Counted from the stretch's first letter, positions 18,500-29,107 are shown. The stretch: DNA of 64,000 nt from an uncultured Eubacteriales bacterium (GCA_934729465.1 CAKVEP010000006.1:1-64000), one strand, 5' to 3'. Notes: generated by a model from the letters alone, not told the origin. Translations and numbers: made by a program.

Positions 18500-19416
18500 A
18501 CCTGTTCCTCCTCAGCAAACATTGCGTCCACAAAACTTTTAGCATCAAATTTTTGTAAATCATCAATGCCCTCTCCAACGCCAACATACTTAATAGGAAT
18601 CCCCAGTTGGTCTTTTATCGCTATAACTATTCCACCTTTAGCGGTTCCGTCTAGCTTTGTCAATACTATTCCCGTTATTCCTATTGCCTTTTTGAACTCC
18701 AATGCCTGATGCACAGCGTTTTGACCGGTTGATGCATCTAAAACTAAAAGATATTCTTTGTCTTCATCCGGCAGTTCTCTTTGAATTACCCTTCCTATTT
18801 TAGAAAGTTCATCCATCAAATTCTTTTTGTTTTGTAGTCTTCCGGCTGTGTCACATATAATAACGTCTGAACCTCTGGCTTTAGCTGCTGATATTGAGTC
18901 AAACACAACAGCAGCAGGGTCGGTTCCTTCGTTATTTTTTATTATATCACAATTTACACGATTACACCATACCTCTAATTGTTCTACCGCCGCTGCCCTG
19001 AAAGTATCGGCTGCTGAAATTAAAACCTTTTTACCATTATTTTTCATATCATTTGCTAGTTTGCCTATTGTGGTTGTTTTACCCACCCCGTTGACTCCTA
19101 TAACTAGAATTAAAGATGGTTTAGTTTCAATTTTCAAGCTGTTTTCATCGCTTAGCAATTCAATTATAATCTCTTTCAAAATTTCTTTTACTTGGCTTGA
19201 TTCCTGAATATTTTGAGATTTCACTTTATTTCTAAGCTCGTCACAAATCTTCTGTGATGTTAAAACTCCGACGTCTGCCATTATAAGCATCTCTTCTATT
19301 TCTTCAAAAAGCTCTTCATCAACCTTTTTAAAGGAATTTATTATAGAGTCAAATTTACTTGTGATATTATCTCTGGTTTTTTTTAGACCGTTCTTTATTT
19401 TTTCAAAAAATCCCAT
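18496..19416 (-). CDS. ftsY: Signal recognition particle receptor FtsY
   Basis: This 306-residue SRP GTPase docks ribosome-SRP complexes at the membrane. It has a helical N domain (residues 1-95), the P-loop GVNGVGKTTTIGKLA at about 107-121, DTAGRLQNKKNLMDEL, and the G4-like TKLDGTAKGG. The long acidic A domain of enterobacterial FtsY is absent, as is usual in Firmicutes. ATG at 19416 has GGGAG upstream. It follows smc by 17 bases, a conserved Firmicute arrangement. Confidence 0.97.
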   Translation of the reverse strand: MGFFEKIKNGLKKTRDNITSKFDSIINSFKKVDEELFEEIEEMLIMADVGVLTSQKICDELRNKVKSQNIQESSQVKEILKEIIIELLSDENSLKIETKPSLILVIGVNGVGKTTTIGKLANDMKNNGKKVLISAADTFRAAAVEQLEVWCNRVNCDIIKNNEGTDPAAVVFDSISAAKARGSDVIICDTAGRLQNKKNLMDELSKIGRVIQRELPDEDKEYLLVLDASTGQNAVHQALEFKKAIGITGIVLTKLDGTAKGGIVIAIKDQLGIPIKYVGVGEGIDDLQKFDAKSFVDAMFAEEEQV

Positions 19417-19433
19417 TGTAACACTCCCTATCC

Positions 19434-22400
19434 TTATTTATCAATAAATTTATTAGCCTTTAGCTCCAACACTTTAGATATTCCATCATCTTGCATTGTA
19501 ACTCCATATAAAACGTCTGCTTCTTCCATCGTACCTCTCCTATGGGTTATAACAACGAATTGAGTTTTATTATTTATTTTTCTTAAGTAATTGGCAAACC
19601 TGCTAACATTAACGTCATCTAAAGCCGCCTCTATTTCGTCTAACACACAGAAAGGCGCCGGATTAACTTTCATTATAGCAAAATAAAGAGCAATTGCAAC
19701 AAGGGCTTTTTCTCCGCCGGAAAGCGAATCTAAATGTAATACTAATTTTCCGGGAGGCTTTACGGATATTTCTATCCCTGTTGTCAAAATGTCCTCTGGA
19801 TTTAGTAAAATAAGTTCAGCCTCTCCGCCACCGAAAAGTTCTTTAAAGATAACTGTAAAATTATTGTTTATCTCCTTAAACTTAGCTTTGAATATGCTCT
19901 CCATGTCTTGCGTTAAGCTGTTTATTATGTTTTTCAGCTCAATTTTCGATTTCTCTATATCAGCAACCTGCTCAGATAAAAATTTATATCTCTCATTAAC
20001 CTCTTTAAATTCTTCAACAGCCTCTAGGTTAACTGTGCCGAGTGACTTTATTTTCATCTTTAGCTCCACAAGACGCCTGTCTGACGCTTTAAGGTCTTCA
20101 ACCGGCTTTACAAATTCTTCTGCTTCACTCTTTGTAAAACCGTACTCATCCCATAATTTACTTATTATGTCGTCTTGCTTTTTTATGAAGTTCTCTCTTC
20201 TTTCCTGCATAAGAGTTAAGTCTTTTACTATACATTCCTTACTGTTTACTAACTCTTTTTCCTTTTTCCTTAACTCTACAGAGGCTTTTTCAAGATTAGT
20301 TCTATCGTTTTTTAAGCTGCTGTCTTGCAGTTTACATTCGTCTATTTTGACTTTAAGAGAACTCATCTTGTCATTAGAATCAGCTATCTGTTTAGAATAA
20401 TTTTCGTTTTGCTCAATTGCTGTATTTCTTTTATTAGACAGCTCATTTATTTTCTTATCTTTTGATTCTATAGACTGCTCATAAGACAATATTTCCGAAT
20501 TTACAGCCTCTATTTCCTTTTGCATAGACATAATATTTATTTTGAGCGCGTTTATACTTTCGTTTATTAAATCTTTATCTCTTAAAAATTTGTCGTTTAT
20601 CTCTTGAGATGAATTTGTGTCAAACTTCAAATTTTCAAGATTTATTTTAATTTCTTTGTCTTTTAATTCTAAGACGTTAATTTTATCTTTGTGATTTTCA
20701 ATGTCGGAACCTATCTGTCTTAACTGTTCCGAGCTTAAACTTAGCTCCTTTTCGAGGACAGCTTTTTTTAATTTTAAATTTCTCTCTTCGGTTTCCAGAC
20801 GAATAATAGTATTTTTCTCTACAGTTTGTAAACCAACTTGTTTATTTATTCTGTCGTTAATTAAACAAAGCTCGTTTTTTAAATTATTTAAAGTTCCTTC
20901 AAGCTTTGCCTTTTGCTTACTGTAAAATTCACAATCGCTTTTAAGTTTTTTTATTTCTGCCGCTCTTGTTAAGGTCCCCGATTTTCTAGGTGCTGAACCA
21001 CCTGTTAGTGAGCCTCCGGCGTTTATGACTTGTCCGTCTAGTGTAACGACCTTATATTTATAAGACATTTTCCTAGACACATTAACAGCATTATCTAGAT
21101 TGTCAACAACTATAACCCTTCCTAGAAGATACTCAATAACACAACTGTATTTTTTATCATACTCACACAAATCACTTCCAAGACCTATAAATCCTTCCAA
21201 TTTATTAATGTTATCAAAAACAATCTTTTTGCCTTTCATAACGTCTAAAGGGAGGAACGTTGCTCTTCCCACTTTTTGACTTTTTAAAAACTGTATTGCA
21301 GACTTCGCACTGTTTTCTGTATCGACAACTATGTTTTGTACAGCCGCTCCAAGCGCCACATCTATAGCAACAGCACACCTCTCTTTAACATTTATTATAG
21401 AGGAAACTGTTCCGCATATTCCAGTTAAATTACCTGACTTTGAAGCTTTCAAAATATTTTTTACGCTTAAAGAAAAACCTTCAAGATTTTTTTCCATTTC
21501 CTCAAGCATTTCAATTTTTTGAGTTGAATTTTTTAAATCGAACTCTACTTTATTTAATTGTTGTAAAATATTTTTATATTCATTACTGCTCTTTTCATTC
21601 AGTAATTTCTGGGAAGACACACAATTTGATATTTCAGATAATTTTTTATTAGTGATTGAAATATCGTTTGATTTACTGCTTAATTCATCACATAATTCTT
21701 TGAGCTCTGTTTGCTTGTTGCTTACGGATTTTTGACAAGACAACTTTTTTTCATTCAAATTTTCGATTTGTGATTTACACAAAATTTTATCAATGTTATT
21801 TTTTGATAACATCTGCTCGAGTTCGCTGGCTGCCTTGAATTTTTGATTGTATTTTATCATACACCTTTGAAATTCTTCAGTAACTTCAGCCAAGTTTTGA
21901 TTTTTTTCGCTTAACTTTAAATTAGTTTCAGCAATCATTTGTTTTTTAAGCTCTACTTTACTCCTCTTAAGCTCAAGGATTTCCTTAATTTTTTTACCGG
22001 ATAACGTCATCTCTTCTATTTCGTTATTAAAGCTTTGTATATTTTCCGTGTTATGCTTTATTTCGTTTTCTAGCAATATAATTTTATTTTTTATAGAATT
22101 GATTTCATTTTCAGAGCTTTCTATATTCTTCCTGTTACAATCTAACTGTATAGCAATTTTATTGCTGTTTGAAAAAACACTGTCTATTTCACGACTAACG
22201 TTTTCAAGGCTTAATTCTACCTCATCTTTTTGGCTTAAGCAATCATCTATTTTTACCTTTTGGTCTGATAAAAAATCAACTAAATCCGATAAATTTCTTA
22301 ACCATACTCCTACCTCAAGCGACTTTCTTTCATTAGCATACTCTAAATATTTTTGCGCCTTTTGAGATTGTTTTTCAAGCGGTCCAACCCTCGACTCAAG

Positions 22401-22991
22401 CTCAGATAAAACATCCTTTATTCTAACAAGATTTTCTTCAGATTGAGTTAATTTTTTATTTGCTTCAGCACGTCTGTGTCTATACTTAGATATACCCGTG
22501 GCTTCCTCGAACAATTCCCTTCTTTCGTCAGATTTCGCCGACACTATACTATCTATCTTTCCCTGACTTATAACGCTATAACCATCTTTACCAAGTCCGG
22601 TGTCCATAAAAAGCTCATTTATATCCTTTAAGCGGACGTGCTTATTGTTTATTAAATATTCGCTTTCTCCGGAACGATAATATCTTCGAGTTACAGTTAT
22701 GTCTTTCTCCTCAAAATTACTTTCTTTATCGTTCTTTTCCAGAGTTAAAACCACTTCAGCAAAACCTTTAGATTTCTTTTCCTGAGTGCCGCTAAAAATT
22801 ACATCTTCCATCTTAGAGCATCTCAACATTTTCACAGATTGTTCTCCCAAAACCCAACGTATCGCATCGCTTATATTGCTTTTGCCGCTACCATTAGGTC
22901 CTACCACTGCGGAAATACCATCTAAAAATTCAAGCTTTGTTCTATTTGGAAACGTTTTAAATCCTTGTATTTCCAGGGAACGCAATCTCAT
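19434..22991 (-). CDS. smc: Chromosome segregation ATPase SMC
   Basis: This 1185-residue condensin subunit has Walker A GPNGSGKSNISDAI at 31-44, long coiled coils, a hinge with GTVSSIINVKERCAVAIDV and GRATFLPLDV, then signature LHLDSLSGGEKALVAIAL and Walker B CVLDEIEAALDD near the C-terminus. The coils are rich in Lys, Glu, Asn and Ser. The complete frame has no interruption. ATG at 22991 lies 4 bases past the radical SAM gene, and ftsY follows. The partners scpA/scpB are not in this window. Confidence 0.98.
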   Translation of the reverse strand: MRLRSLEIQGFKTFPNRTKLEFLDGISAVVGPNGSGKSNISDAIRWVLGEQSVKMLRCSKMEDVIFSGTQEKKSKGFAEVVLTLEKNDKESNFEEKDITVTRRYYRSGESEYLINNKHVRLKDINELFMDTGLGKDGYSVISQGKIDSIVSAKSDERRELFEEATGISKYRHRRAEANKKLTQSEENLVRIKDVLSELESRVGPLEKQSQKAQKYLEYANERKSLEVGVWLRNLSDLVDFLSDQKVKIDDCLSQKDEVELSLENVSREIDSVFSNSNKIAIQLDCNRKNIESSENEINSIKNKIILLENEIKHNTENIQSFNNEIEEMTLSGKKIKEILELKRSKVELKKQMIAETNLKLSEKNQNLAEVTEEFQRCMIKYNQKFKAASELEQMLSKNNIDKILCKSQIENLNEKKLSCQKSVSNKQTELKELCDELSSKSNDISITNKKLSEISNCVSSQKLLNEKSSNEYKNILQQLNKVEFDLKNSTQKIEMLEEMEKNLEGFSLSVKNILKASKSGNLTGICGTVSSIINVKERCAVAIDVALGAAVQNIVVDTENSAKSAIQFLKSQKVGRATFLPLDVMKGKKIVFDNINKLEGFIGLGSDLCEYDKKYSCVIEYLLGRVIVVDNLDNAVNVSRKMSYKYKVVTLDGQVINAGGSLTGGSAPRKSGTLTRAAEIKKLKSDCEFYSKQKAKLEGTLNNLKNELCLINDRINKQVGLQTVEKNTIIRLETEERNLKLKKAVLEKELSLSSEQLRQIGSDIENHKDKINVLELKDKEIKINLENLKFDTNSSQEINDKFLRDKDLINESINALKINIMSMQKEIEAVNSEILSYEQSIESKDKKINELSNKRNTAIEQNENYSKQIADSNDKMSSLKVKIDECKLQDSSLKNDRTNLEKASVELRKKEKELVNSKECIVKDLTLMQERRENFIKKQDDIISKLWDEYGFTKSEAEEFVKPVEDLKASDRRLVELKMKIKSLGTVNLEAVEEFKEVNERYKFLSEQVADIEKSKIELKNIINSLTQDMESIFKAKFKEINNNFTVIFKELFGGGEAELILLNPEDILTTGIEISVKPPGKLVLHLDSLSGGEKALVAIALYFAIMKVNPAPFCVLDEIEAALDDVNVSRFANYLRKINNKTQFVVITHRRGTMEEADVLYGVTMQDDGISKVLELKANKFIDK

Positions 22992-22995
22992 TTAA

Positions 22996-24003
22996 TCAAA
23001 ACAACTCCTCTAACTTTATGTTATCTTTATCAACTTTATCATCCGCAATCAGCTTAATATCATATCCAAGCTTGCCTATCTCTTTAAGATTACATCTTTT
23101 TTGTCCAACAAATTTAGATATATCCTTAGGATTTATGCGTACTGCTAATTTCTTTACATCTTTAAAAAGCTTTTCGCTTTCATGAACAAACCTACAAAAA
23201 AATCTCCTGCTTTCACATATCTCTCTAAAAGCCGGATGCCACACTCCCGCAACAATATCTTCTTTTAAGCTTTCCGAACTATGTAGTCCCAAACGAATAA
23301 CCTTAATATGTGATTTTTCAAATTCATCAAGAAGTTTTGAACACAATTCAACTGTTTCGTCAAACTGCATAGGAGCGTATTTACCGCTTTTATATAAATT
23401 TTCAAGCTCTGTATTTTTCATAATCACGGTGGGATAAATTCTAACTGTGTCAGGTTTTAATTCAATAAATTTTTGACCGGTATATAAATCCTTTTTATAG
23501 TCGCTTCCGTAAAGCCCTACCATCATTTGTAGCCCTAGCTCAAAACCATACTTTTTTATAAGCCTTGACGCATTTTCAACATCTCTACTGCTATGTCCAC
23601 GATTATTAAGCCTCAGCACTTCATCAACCATACTTTGAGCTCCAAGCTCTATTGAAGTTACGCCATAAAATTTAAGTAAATCCAAAATTTCTTCGTCTAT
23701 TGCATCCGGTCGCGTCGACAACCTTATTCCCTGTAACTGACCGCAATCAACATAAGGCTTTGCAGCTTCTAACAGTTCAATCATATAATCTCTGTTTATA
23801 GCTGTAAAACTTCCTCCAAAAAAGGCAAGTTCTCTGCTGTCTATTTTCTTTACTGAATTTTTTAGTGATATTTCTATAGCCGAAACAACATCTTCTTTGC
23901 TTGGCTGCTTAGAAATTCCTGTTATACCTCTTTGGTTACAAAAGCTACACTGATGTGGGCACCCGTTATGTGGCACAAATACTGAAATATTAGCATGACT
24001 CAA
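22996..24003 (-). CDS. Radical SAM protein, Elp3-like
   Basis: This 335-residue radical SAM enzyme has a 4Fe-4S motif CPHQCSFC (C15, C19, C22), where the spacing is Cys-x3-Cys-x2-Cys. ELAFFGGSFTAINRDYM and IELGAQSMVDEVLRLNNRGH follow, as in Elp3/YhcC-type proteins. It lacks the acetyltransferase half of full Elp3. Members of this family commonly sit next to rnc and smc in Clostridia; the substrate is unestablished, perhaps RNA. ATGA overlap with rnc suggests coupling. Confidence 0.85.
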   Translation of the reverse strand: MSHANISVFVPHNGCPHQCSFCNQRGITGISKQPSKEDVVSAIEISLKNSVKKIDSRELAFFGGSFTAINRDYMIELLEAAKPYVDCGQLQGIRLSTRPDAIDEEILDLLKFYGVTSIELGAQSMVDEVLRLNNRGHSSRDVENASRLIKKYGFELGLQMMVGLYGSDYKKDLYTGQKFIELKPDTVRIYPTVIMKNTELENLYKSGKYAPMQFDETVELCSKLLDEFEKSHIKVIRLGLHSSESLKEDIVAGVWHPAFREICESRRFFCRFVHESEKLFKDVKKLAVRINPKDISKFVGQKRCNLKEIGKLGYDIKLIADDKVDKDNIKLEELF

Positions 24004-24680
24004 TATCCCATCAACACCAATGCTTCACGAGCTGCCTGCTGCTCGGCTTCTTTTTTACTTCTTCCGCCTCCGCGACCAATCGCATTATTATTAAGTCTTA
24101 CTTCCATAATAAAATGTTTGTTGTGGTCAGGTCCGCTTTCGTCCACTAACACATACTCTATTGTTTCTTCGGGATTTTTTTGAACAATTTCTTGTAAATC
24201 TGTCTTGTAGTCTCTAAATGACACTTCTAATCTAGGATTTTGTATTTTAGGCACTACAAACCTTAAAACTAATTTTCTGGCTTCTTCTATTCCTCCGTCT
24301 AAATATATAGCCGCAAGAATCGCCTCAAACACATCAGCTAATATAGATGGTCTTTGGTCGCCGCCCGAACGTTTTTCTCCTTTGCTGAAAAATATGTATT
24401 TTCCAACTTCAAGTTCCTTTGAAAACATACACAACGTTCTCTCACAGACAAGCGATGCTCTAAGTTTTGTTAGGTCGCCCTCGGGGAGCTTTGGACAATT
24501 TTTAAATATGTAATCCGACACTATTATGCTTAAAACTGAATCTCCTAAAAATTCAAGCCTTTCATAGCTTTTCAATTTTCCGTTTGACTCATTCGCATAA
24601 GATGAATGAGTTAAAGCGATATATAAATATTTCTTTTCTTTAAAGGTGTATCCAATATTATTCTCGAGTTTACTTAACAA
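24000..24680 (-). CDS. rnc: Ribonuclease III
   Basis: This 226-residue double-strand-specific endoribonuclease processes rRNA and regulatory RNAs. The catalytic signature ERLEFLGDSVLSIIVSDYI is at 40-58, and a second acidic cluster is in ADVFEAILAAIYLDGG. The C-terminal dsRNA-binding domain runs from about 155 to the end (DYKTDLQEIVQ, then SKKEAEQQAAREAL). The start is probably TTG at 24680, overlapping the plsX stop by 7 bases, with GGAAAGGA about 10 bases upstream. Confidence 0.97.
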   Translation of the reverse strand: MLSKLENNIGYTFKEKKYLYIALTHSSYANESNGKLKSYERLEFLGDSVLSIIVSDYIFKNCPKLPEGDLTKLRASLVCERTLCMFSKELEVGKYIFFSKGEKRSGGDQRPSILADVFEAILAAIYLDGGIEEARKLVLRFVVPKIQNPRLEVSFRDYKTDLQEIVQKNPEETIEYVLVDESGPDHNKHFIMEVRLNNNAIGRGGGRSKKEAEQQAAREALVLMGY

Positions 24681-25681
24681 TCTGTTTCATTCCTTTCCAC
24701 ATAAAGTCTATCAGATATTTTTTTAACCACATTGCCTTTAACATAATTTGCTGTTAAATTTATAGCATTTTTAATAGTCTTGGCATTTGAACTGCCATGC
24801 GCCTTAAACACCGGCTTAGATATTCCTATAAGCGGAGCTCCGCCGTATTCATTGTAGTCAATTCCGCTTTTCATTTCTTTTAATTCAGGCATTATCATTG
24901 AAGCTGCTAACTTTGTTTTAAGGTTTTTCTTAAACACTCCCTTAAATTTCCCCATTAACGCCATCGCCATACCTTCATAAAGTTTAAGTATAACGTTACC
25001 AGTAAATCCATCTGCAACAACAACATCTGCAGCATCTATAGGTATATCTCTGGCTTCTATGTTGCCTATGAAATTTAATTTACTTTGTTTTAAGAGATTA
25101 TATGTGTTGTGTCTTAACTCATCGCCCTTGTGCTCTTCAACACCAACGTTAACAAGTCCTACTCTTGGATTTTTAACATTCATTACTTCTTGCATGTATA
25201 TAGAACCCATTACTCCGAATTGCTCCAACATTTCGGGTCTACACTCTGCATTGGCTCCGCTGTCTACAAGCATAAAAAATCCGCTAGCTTTTGGCACTAC
25301 AGGAGCAAATGCACATCTTTTTATTCCTCTTATACGTTTTACAATAAGCGTGGCGCCAACAACAAGCGCTCCGCTATTGCCGGCTGACACAAAAGCATCT
25401 CCTTGACCGTCTTTAAGAAGCTTTAACCCAACAGCCATGGAGCTTTCGTTTTTAGATTTCATTATATCTGTTGGTTCGTCCTCCATTGTAATTACATCGC
25501 TTGCGTTATGTATAGAAATTCCACTGAGGGATATATTATTCTCTTTTGCAACGTTTTTTATCTTTAGTTCATCACCAACTAAAATTATATCGTAATTGTA
25601 TTCATCGACTGCCATTCTACAGCCTTTTATTATCTCTAGTGGAGCATTATCTCCGCCAAAAGCGTCTACTACTATTTTCAT
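24674..25681 (-). CDS. plsX: Phosphate acyltransferase PlsX
   Basis: This 335-residue enzyme makes acyl-phosphate from acyl-ACP for phosphatidic acid synthesis. It has KIVVDAFGGDNAPLEIIKG at the N-terminus, SAGNSGALVVGATLIVKRI, and DGFTGNVILKLYEGMA. In many Firmicutes plsX is followed by fabD/fabG/acpP; here rnc comes directly next and acpP lies 19 kb away. ATG at 25681 follows trmFO by 2 bases. The protein acts at the inner face of the membrane. Confidence 0.96.
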   Translation of the reverse strand: MKIVVDAFGGDNAPLEIIKGCRMAVDEYNYDIILVGDELKIKNVAKENNISLSGISIHNASDVITMEDEPTDIMKSKNESSMAVGLKLLKDGQGDAFVSAGNSGALVVGATLIVKRIRGIKRCAFAPVVPKASGFFMLVDSGANAECRPEMLEQFGVMGSIYMQEVMNVKNPRVGLVNVGVEEHKGDELRHNTYNLLKQSKLNFIGNIEARDIPIDAADVVVADGFTGNVILKLYEGMAMALMGKFKGVFKKNLKTKLAASMIMPELKEMKSGIDYNEYGGAPLIGISKPVFKAHGSSNAKTIKNAINLTANYVKGNVVKKISDRLYVERNETDC

Positions 25682-25683
25682 AT

Positions 25684-26988
25684 TTATTTTACACTCCTCA
25701 AGTCTTCTATTGCCCTATCTGCTAAGCTTTTATATCTTAATTTTTTGTCTTTTATCTTAGTGGAAAGCACAGGCAATATTCCAAAGTTTGCACCCATAGG
25801 CTGAAAATCTTTAACTTCTTCATCGCTTATGTATTTAGCCAAAGAACCAATCATCGTTGTCTCAGGAAATACTATGCTCTTATTTGTTTCTAAGGCAAGC
25901 TCTGCTGCGTTTATTCCCGCAACAAGTCCAGAAGACGTTGATTCCATATACCCTTCAACGCCCGTTATTTGACCCGCAAAAAACATTTTTTTATTATTTG
26001 TCATGCTGTAATCGACATTTAGTAGTTTGGGCGAATTTATAAATGTGTTTCTATGCATTACGCCATATCTTACTATTTCCAAATTTTTAAGCGCCGGCAC
26101 CAGAGAAAATACTCTTAACTGCTCGCCAAATTTCAAGTTAGTCTGAAAACCAACCATATTGTAAAGAGTACCGCACACATTCTCTTTACGCAGCTGTATA
26201 ACGGCATAAGGACGTTTACCTGTGTTTGGGTCAAGAAGTCCAACTGGCTTCATAGGACCGTATCTTAAAGTATCTTCTCCCCTTTGAGCCGCCACCTCAA
26301 CAGGCATACATCCCTCATACACTTTCGGGTTTAACACGTCAAAATCATGTACCGGAGCTCTTTGCGCTGATATTAAAGCATTGTAAAATTCTTTATACTC
26401 ATTCTCATTAAGCGGACAATTCAAATAATCGGTTTTATCCCCTCTGCCATACCTCGCATCATAAAAAGCTTTACTCATATCCACGCTTTCGGCTGTAATT
26501 ATCGGAGCCGCTGCGTCAAAAAAGCTCAATGAACCTCCACAAAAATTTTTAATGTCTTCTGCCAGTTTGTCAGATGTTAAAGGTCCCGTGGCAATAATAT
26601 TTATTCCATCGCTTGGCAATTTTTCGACTTCTTCGCTTATAACCGTAATATTACTGTTATTTTTAATTTTTTCTGTTACCATAGCTGAAAATTTATCTCT
26701 ATCCACAGCCAAAGCGCCTCCCGCAGGCACTCTGGATTTATCTGCACACTCAACAATCAAAGAACCGAGTATTCTCATTTCTTCCTTCAAAAGACCGGCA
26801 GCACTTTCAAGTCTGTCTGCCTTAAACGAATTGGAGCACACCAATTCAGCAAAATTTTCGCTCTTGTGAGCCGGACTGAAATTTTTAGGTTTCATTTCAT
26901 AAAGATTTACTTTTACTCCCCTTTTAGCCACCTGCCATGCTGCCTCACATCCGGCAAGTCCCGCCCCTATAACATTAATTTCCTTCAT
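25684..26988 (-). CDS. trmFO: Folate-dependent tRNA m5U54 methyltransferase TrmFO
   Basis: This 434-residue FAD protein methylates U54 of tRNA using methylene-THF. It has the dinucleotide fold KEINVIGAGLAGCEAAWQVA at the start, PAHKSENFAELVCSNSFKA, and the TGVEGYMESTSSGLVAGI block near the C-terminus. The frame is open to 27093, but those 35 residues overlap topA and are unlike the family. ATG at 26988 with AAGG 9 bases upstream gives the standard start and overlaps topA by 14 bases. It fits a folate economy that includes Fhs. Confidence 0.95.
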   Translation of the reverse strand: MKEINVIGAGLAGCEAAWQVAKRGVKVNLYEMKPKNFSPAHKSENFAELVCSNSFKADRLESAAGLLKEEMRILGSLIVECADKSRVPAGGALAVDRDKFSAMVTEKIKNNSNITVISEEVEKLPSDGINIIATGPLTSDKLAEDIKNFCGGSLSFFDAAAPIITAESVDMSKAFYDARYGRGDKTDYLNCPLNENEYKEFYNALISAQRAPVHDFDVLNPKVYEGCMPVEVAAQRGEDTLRYGPMKPVGLLDPNTGKRPYAVIQLRKENVCGTLYNMVGFQTNLKFGEQLRVFSLVPALKNLEIVRYGVMHRNTFINSPKLLNVDYSMTNNKKMFFAGQITGVEGYMESTSSGLVAGINAAELALETNKSIVFPETTMIGSLAKYISDEEVKDFQPMGANFGILPVLSTKIKDKKLRYKSLADRAIEDLRSVK

Positions 26989-29107
26989 TCTCATCAACCT
27001 TTTCATACCCACAGCCTTCTGCTTTACAATACACTTTAGGCTTTTTAGTATTTTTTCTAAACATCTGCTCTCCGCATCTCGGACATTTATCATTTATAGG
27101 TTCGTCCCACGATATAAAATCACAATTCGGATAGTTACTACAGCCATAAAAAATTCGTCCTCTTTTGGATTTCCTAAATATAACATTCCCTCCGCATTTT
27201 GGACACTTAGCTCCCGTTTCATTAACTATCTTTTTAATATTTTTACATTCAGGATATCCCGAACAGCCTATAAATTTACCATAACGACCGTATTTTACAA
27301 CCATCGGCTTACCGCACAATTCACAAACTAAATCTGTTTTATCTTCTTCGAGCTGTATTTTTACATCTTTCATTTCTTCTTTAACTTTTTCAAGCGTTTT
27401 TGAAAAACCATCGTAGAATTTTTCTAAGGTGTCTACCCAATCGTTTTTGCCTTCTTCTACTGCATCTAGGTCGCTTTCCATTTGAGCTGTAAATTTCAAG
27501 TTTACTATTTTAGTAAATTTATCTTTCATAAGTTTGGTTATAACCTCGCCAAGCTCTGTCGGCTTTAAAGACTTTGCTTCTCTTGCAACGTAGCCTCTCG
27601 AAGTTATAGTGGATATCGTTGACGCATATGTTGACGGTCTTCCTATTCCGTATTCTTCTAAGGCTTTTATAAGAGACGCCTCGGTATATCTTGCAGGAGG
27701 TTGAGTAAAATGCTGATTTGGAATAATATCCTTTAGCTTTAAAATCATTCCTTCTTCCAAAGCGGGCAATGCTTTTTGTTTTTCCTGCTCAACGTCTTTT
27801 CCTTCAACGTATAACACCGTAAATCCATCAAAATCAACAGTATATCCCGACGCTTTAAATAAATACTCACCGGCTGTTATGTCAATTTGTGTTGTCCCCT
27901 GAATACAATTCGACATTTGACTTGCTATAAACCTTTCCCAAATAAGCTTATAAAGTTTATATTGGTCGCTTGTTAACGAGCTTTTGATTTCTTCAGGACT
28001 TATCTTAGGCATGGTGGGTCTTATTGCCTCGTGACCGTCTTGGGCATTACTTTTCGTTTTAAACCTTCTTGGCTCAGAGGGTAAATATTTATTCCCCCAT
28101 TTTTGCAGAATATACTCCCCTGCTTCTTTTATTGCATCTTCAGACACTCTCAAAGAGTCTGTTCTCATATACGTTATAAGACCAACTGCTCCCATTTCAG
28201 CAATTTCAACGCCTTCATAAAGCTCCTGTGCAACTTTCATCGTCCTTTTAGCCTGAAATCCTAATTTTCTTGACGCCTCTTGTTGGAGAGTAGACGTAAT
28301 AAAAGGTGGCGACGGCGATTTTCTACGTTTTCCTTTTTTCACTTTAGATATAACAAAATCCACAACATCTTTAGTGGCAACAAATTTATCATTTTCATCC
28401 TTCTTTATTCCAAGGTCGTCTAGTATTTTAAGCGCCATTTCTTCATTGTCTATTTCCAGTTTTCCATCTTTTCCTCCGTAAAACGAGGCATTAAAAGCCT
28501 TTCTTAAGCCTTTAGGTATAAACTGAGCGTCGATAGACCAATATTCCTTTGGTATAAATTTTCTTATCTCATCTTCCCTGTCAACTATTATCCTAACGGC
28601 AACCGACTGTACTCTTCCTGCCGACAACCCTTTGTGTATCTTCTTAGACAAAAACGGACTTAATTTATATCCAACTAATCTGTCTAAAATTCTTCTGGCT
28701 TGCTGAGCATTAACCAAATCTATGTCTATCTTTCTTGGTTCAGACATCCCCGTTGATACCCCGGTTTTCGTAATTTCATTAAACGTTACTCTGTTATCGT
28801 CGTCTAAATCTAAGCCTAATATGTACGCCAAATGCCATGATATTGCCTCTCCTTCACGGTCAGGGTCGGTTGCAAGATATATTTTTTCGCTTTTTTTCGC
28901 TTTATCGCAAAGCTTTTTCACAACATCTTCTTTGCCCTTTATTATCGTATATTTAGGCTTAAATTTATTTTTTATATCAACGCTTAATCGTTTTTCGGGT
29001 AAATCTCTAACGTGACCCATTGAGGCGATTACTTCATAATTTTTTCCAAGATATTTTTTTATTGTTTTGGCTTTAGCCGGGGACTCAACTATAACTAAAT
29101 TCGACAT
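26975..29107 (-). CDS. topA: DNA topoisomerase I
   Basis: This 710-residue type IA topoisomerase relaxes negative supercoils. The Toprim start is SNLVIVESPAKAKTIKKYLG, the active-site tyrosine is in GLITYMRTDSLRVS, and GRPSTYASTISTITSRGYV follows. There are three C-terminal zinc ribbons: CELCGKPMVVKYGRYGKFIG, CPKCGGNVIFRKSKRGRIFY, and CPRCGEQMFRKNT with a further Cys pair. ATG at 29107 is chosen over 29119 because AGGATGG is correctly placed for it. It sits between dprA and trmFO. Confidence 0.97.
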   Translation of the reverse strand: MSNLVIVESPAKAKTIKKYLGKNYEVIASMGHVRDLPEKRLSVDIKNKFKPKYTIIKGKEDVVKKLCDKAKKSEKIYLATDPDREGEAISWHLAYILGLDLDDDNRVTFNEITKTGVSTGMSEPRKIDIDLVNAQQARRILDRLVGYKLSPFLSKKIHKGLSAGRVQSVAVRIIVDREDEIRKFIPKEYWSIDAQFIPKGLRKAFNASFYGGKDGKLEIDNEEMALKILDDLGIKKDENDKFVATKDVVDFVISKVKKGKRRKSPSPPFITSTLQQEASRKLGFQAKRTMKVAQELYEGVEIAEMGAVGLITYMRTDSLRVSEDAIKEAGEYILQKWGNKYLPSEPRRFKTKSNAQDGHEAIRPTMPKISPEEIKSSLTSDQYKLYKLIWERFIASQMSNCIQGTTQIDITAGEYLFKASGYTVDFDGFTVLYVEGKDVEQEKQKALPALEEGMILKLKDIIPNQHFTQPPARYTEASLIKALEEYGIGRPSTYASTISTITSRGYVAREAKSLKPTELGEVITKLMKDKFTKIVNLKFTAQMESDLDAVEEGKNDWVDTLEKFYDGFSKTLEKVKEEMKDVKIQLEEDKTDLVCELCGKPMVVKYGRYGKFIGCSGYPECKNIKKIVNETGAKCPKCGGNVIFRKSKRGRIFYGCSNYPNCDFISWDEPINDKCPRCGEQMFRKNTKKPKVYCKAEGCGYEKVDENEGN

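Noticed and set aside
19789..20400. Plus-strand frame of 203 codons opposite smc
   Set aside because: Its Ser/Phe/Leu-rich sequence is what the complement of a Glu/Lys-rich coiled coil gives.
25059..25406. Plus-strand frame of 115 codons opposite plsX
   Set aside because: Antisense shadow with no SD or family resemblance; plsX is certain.
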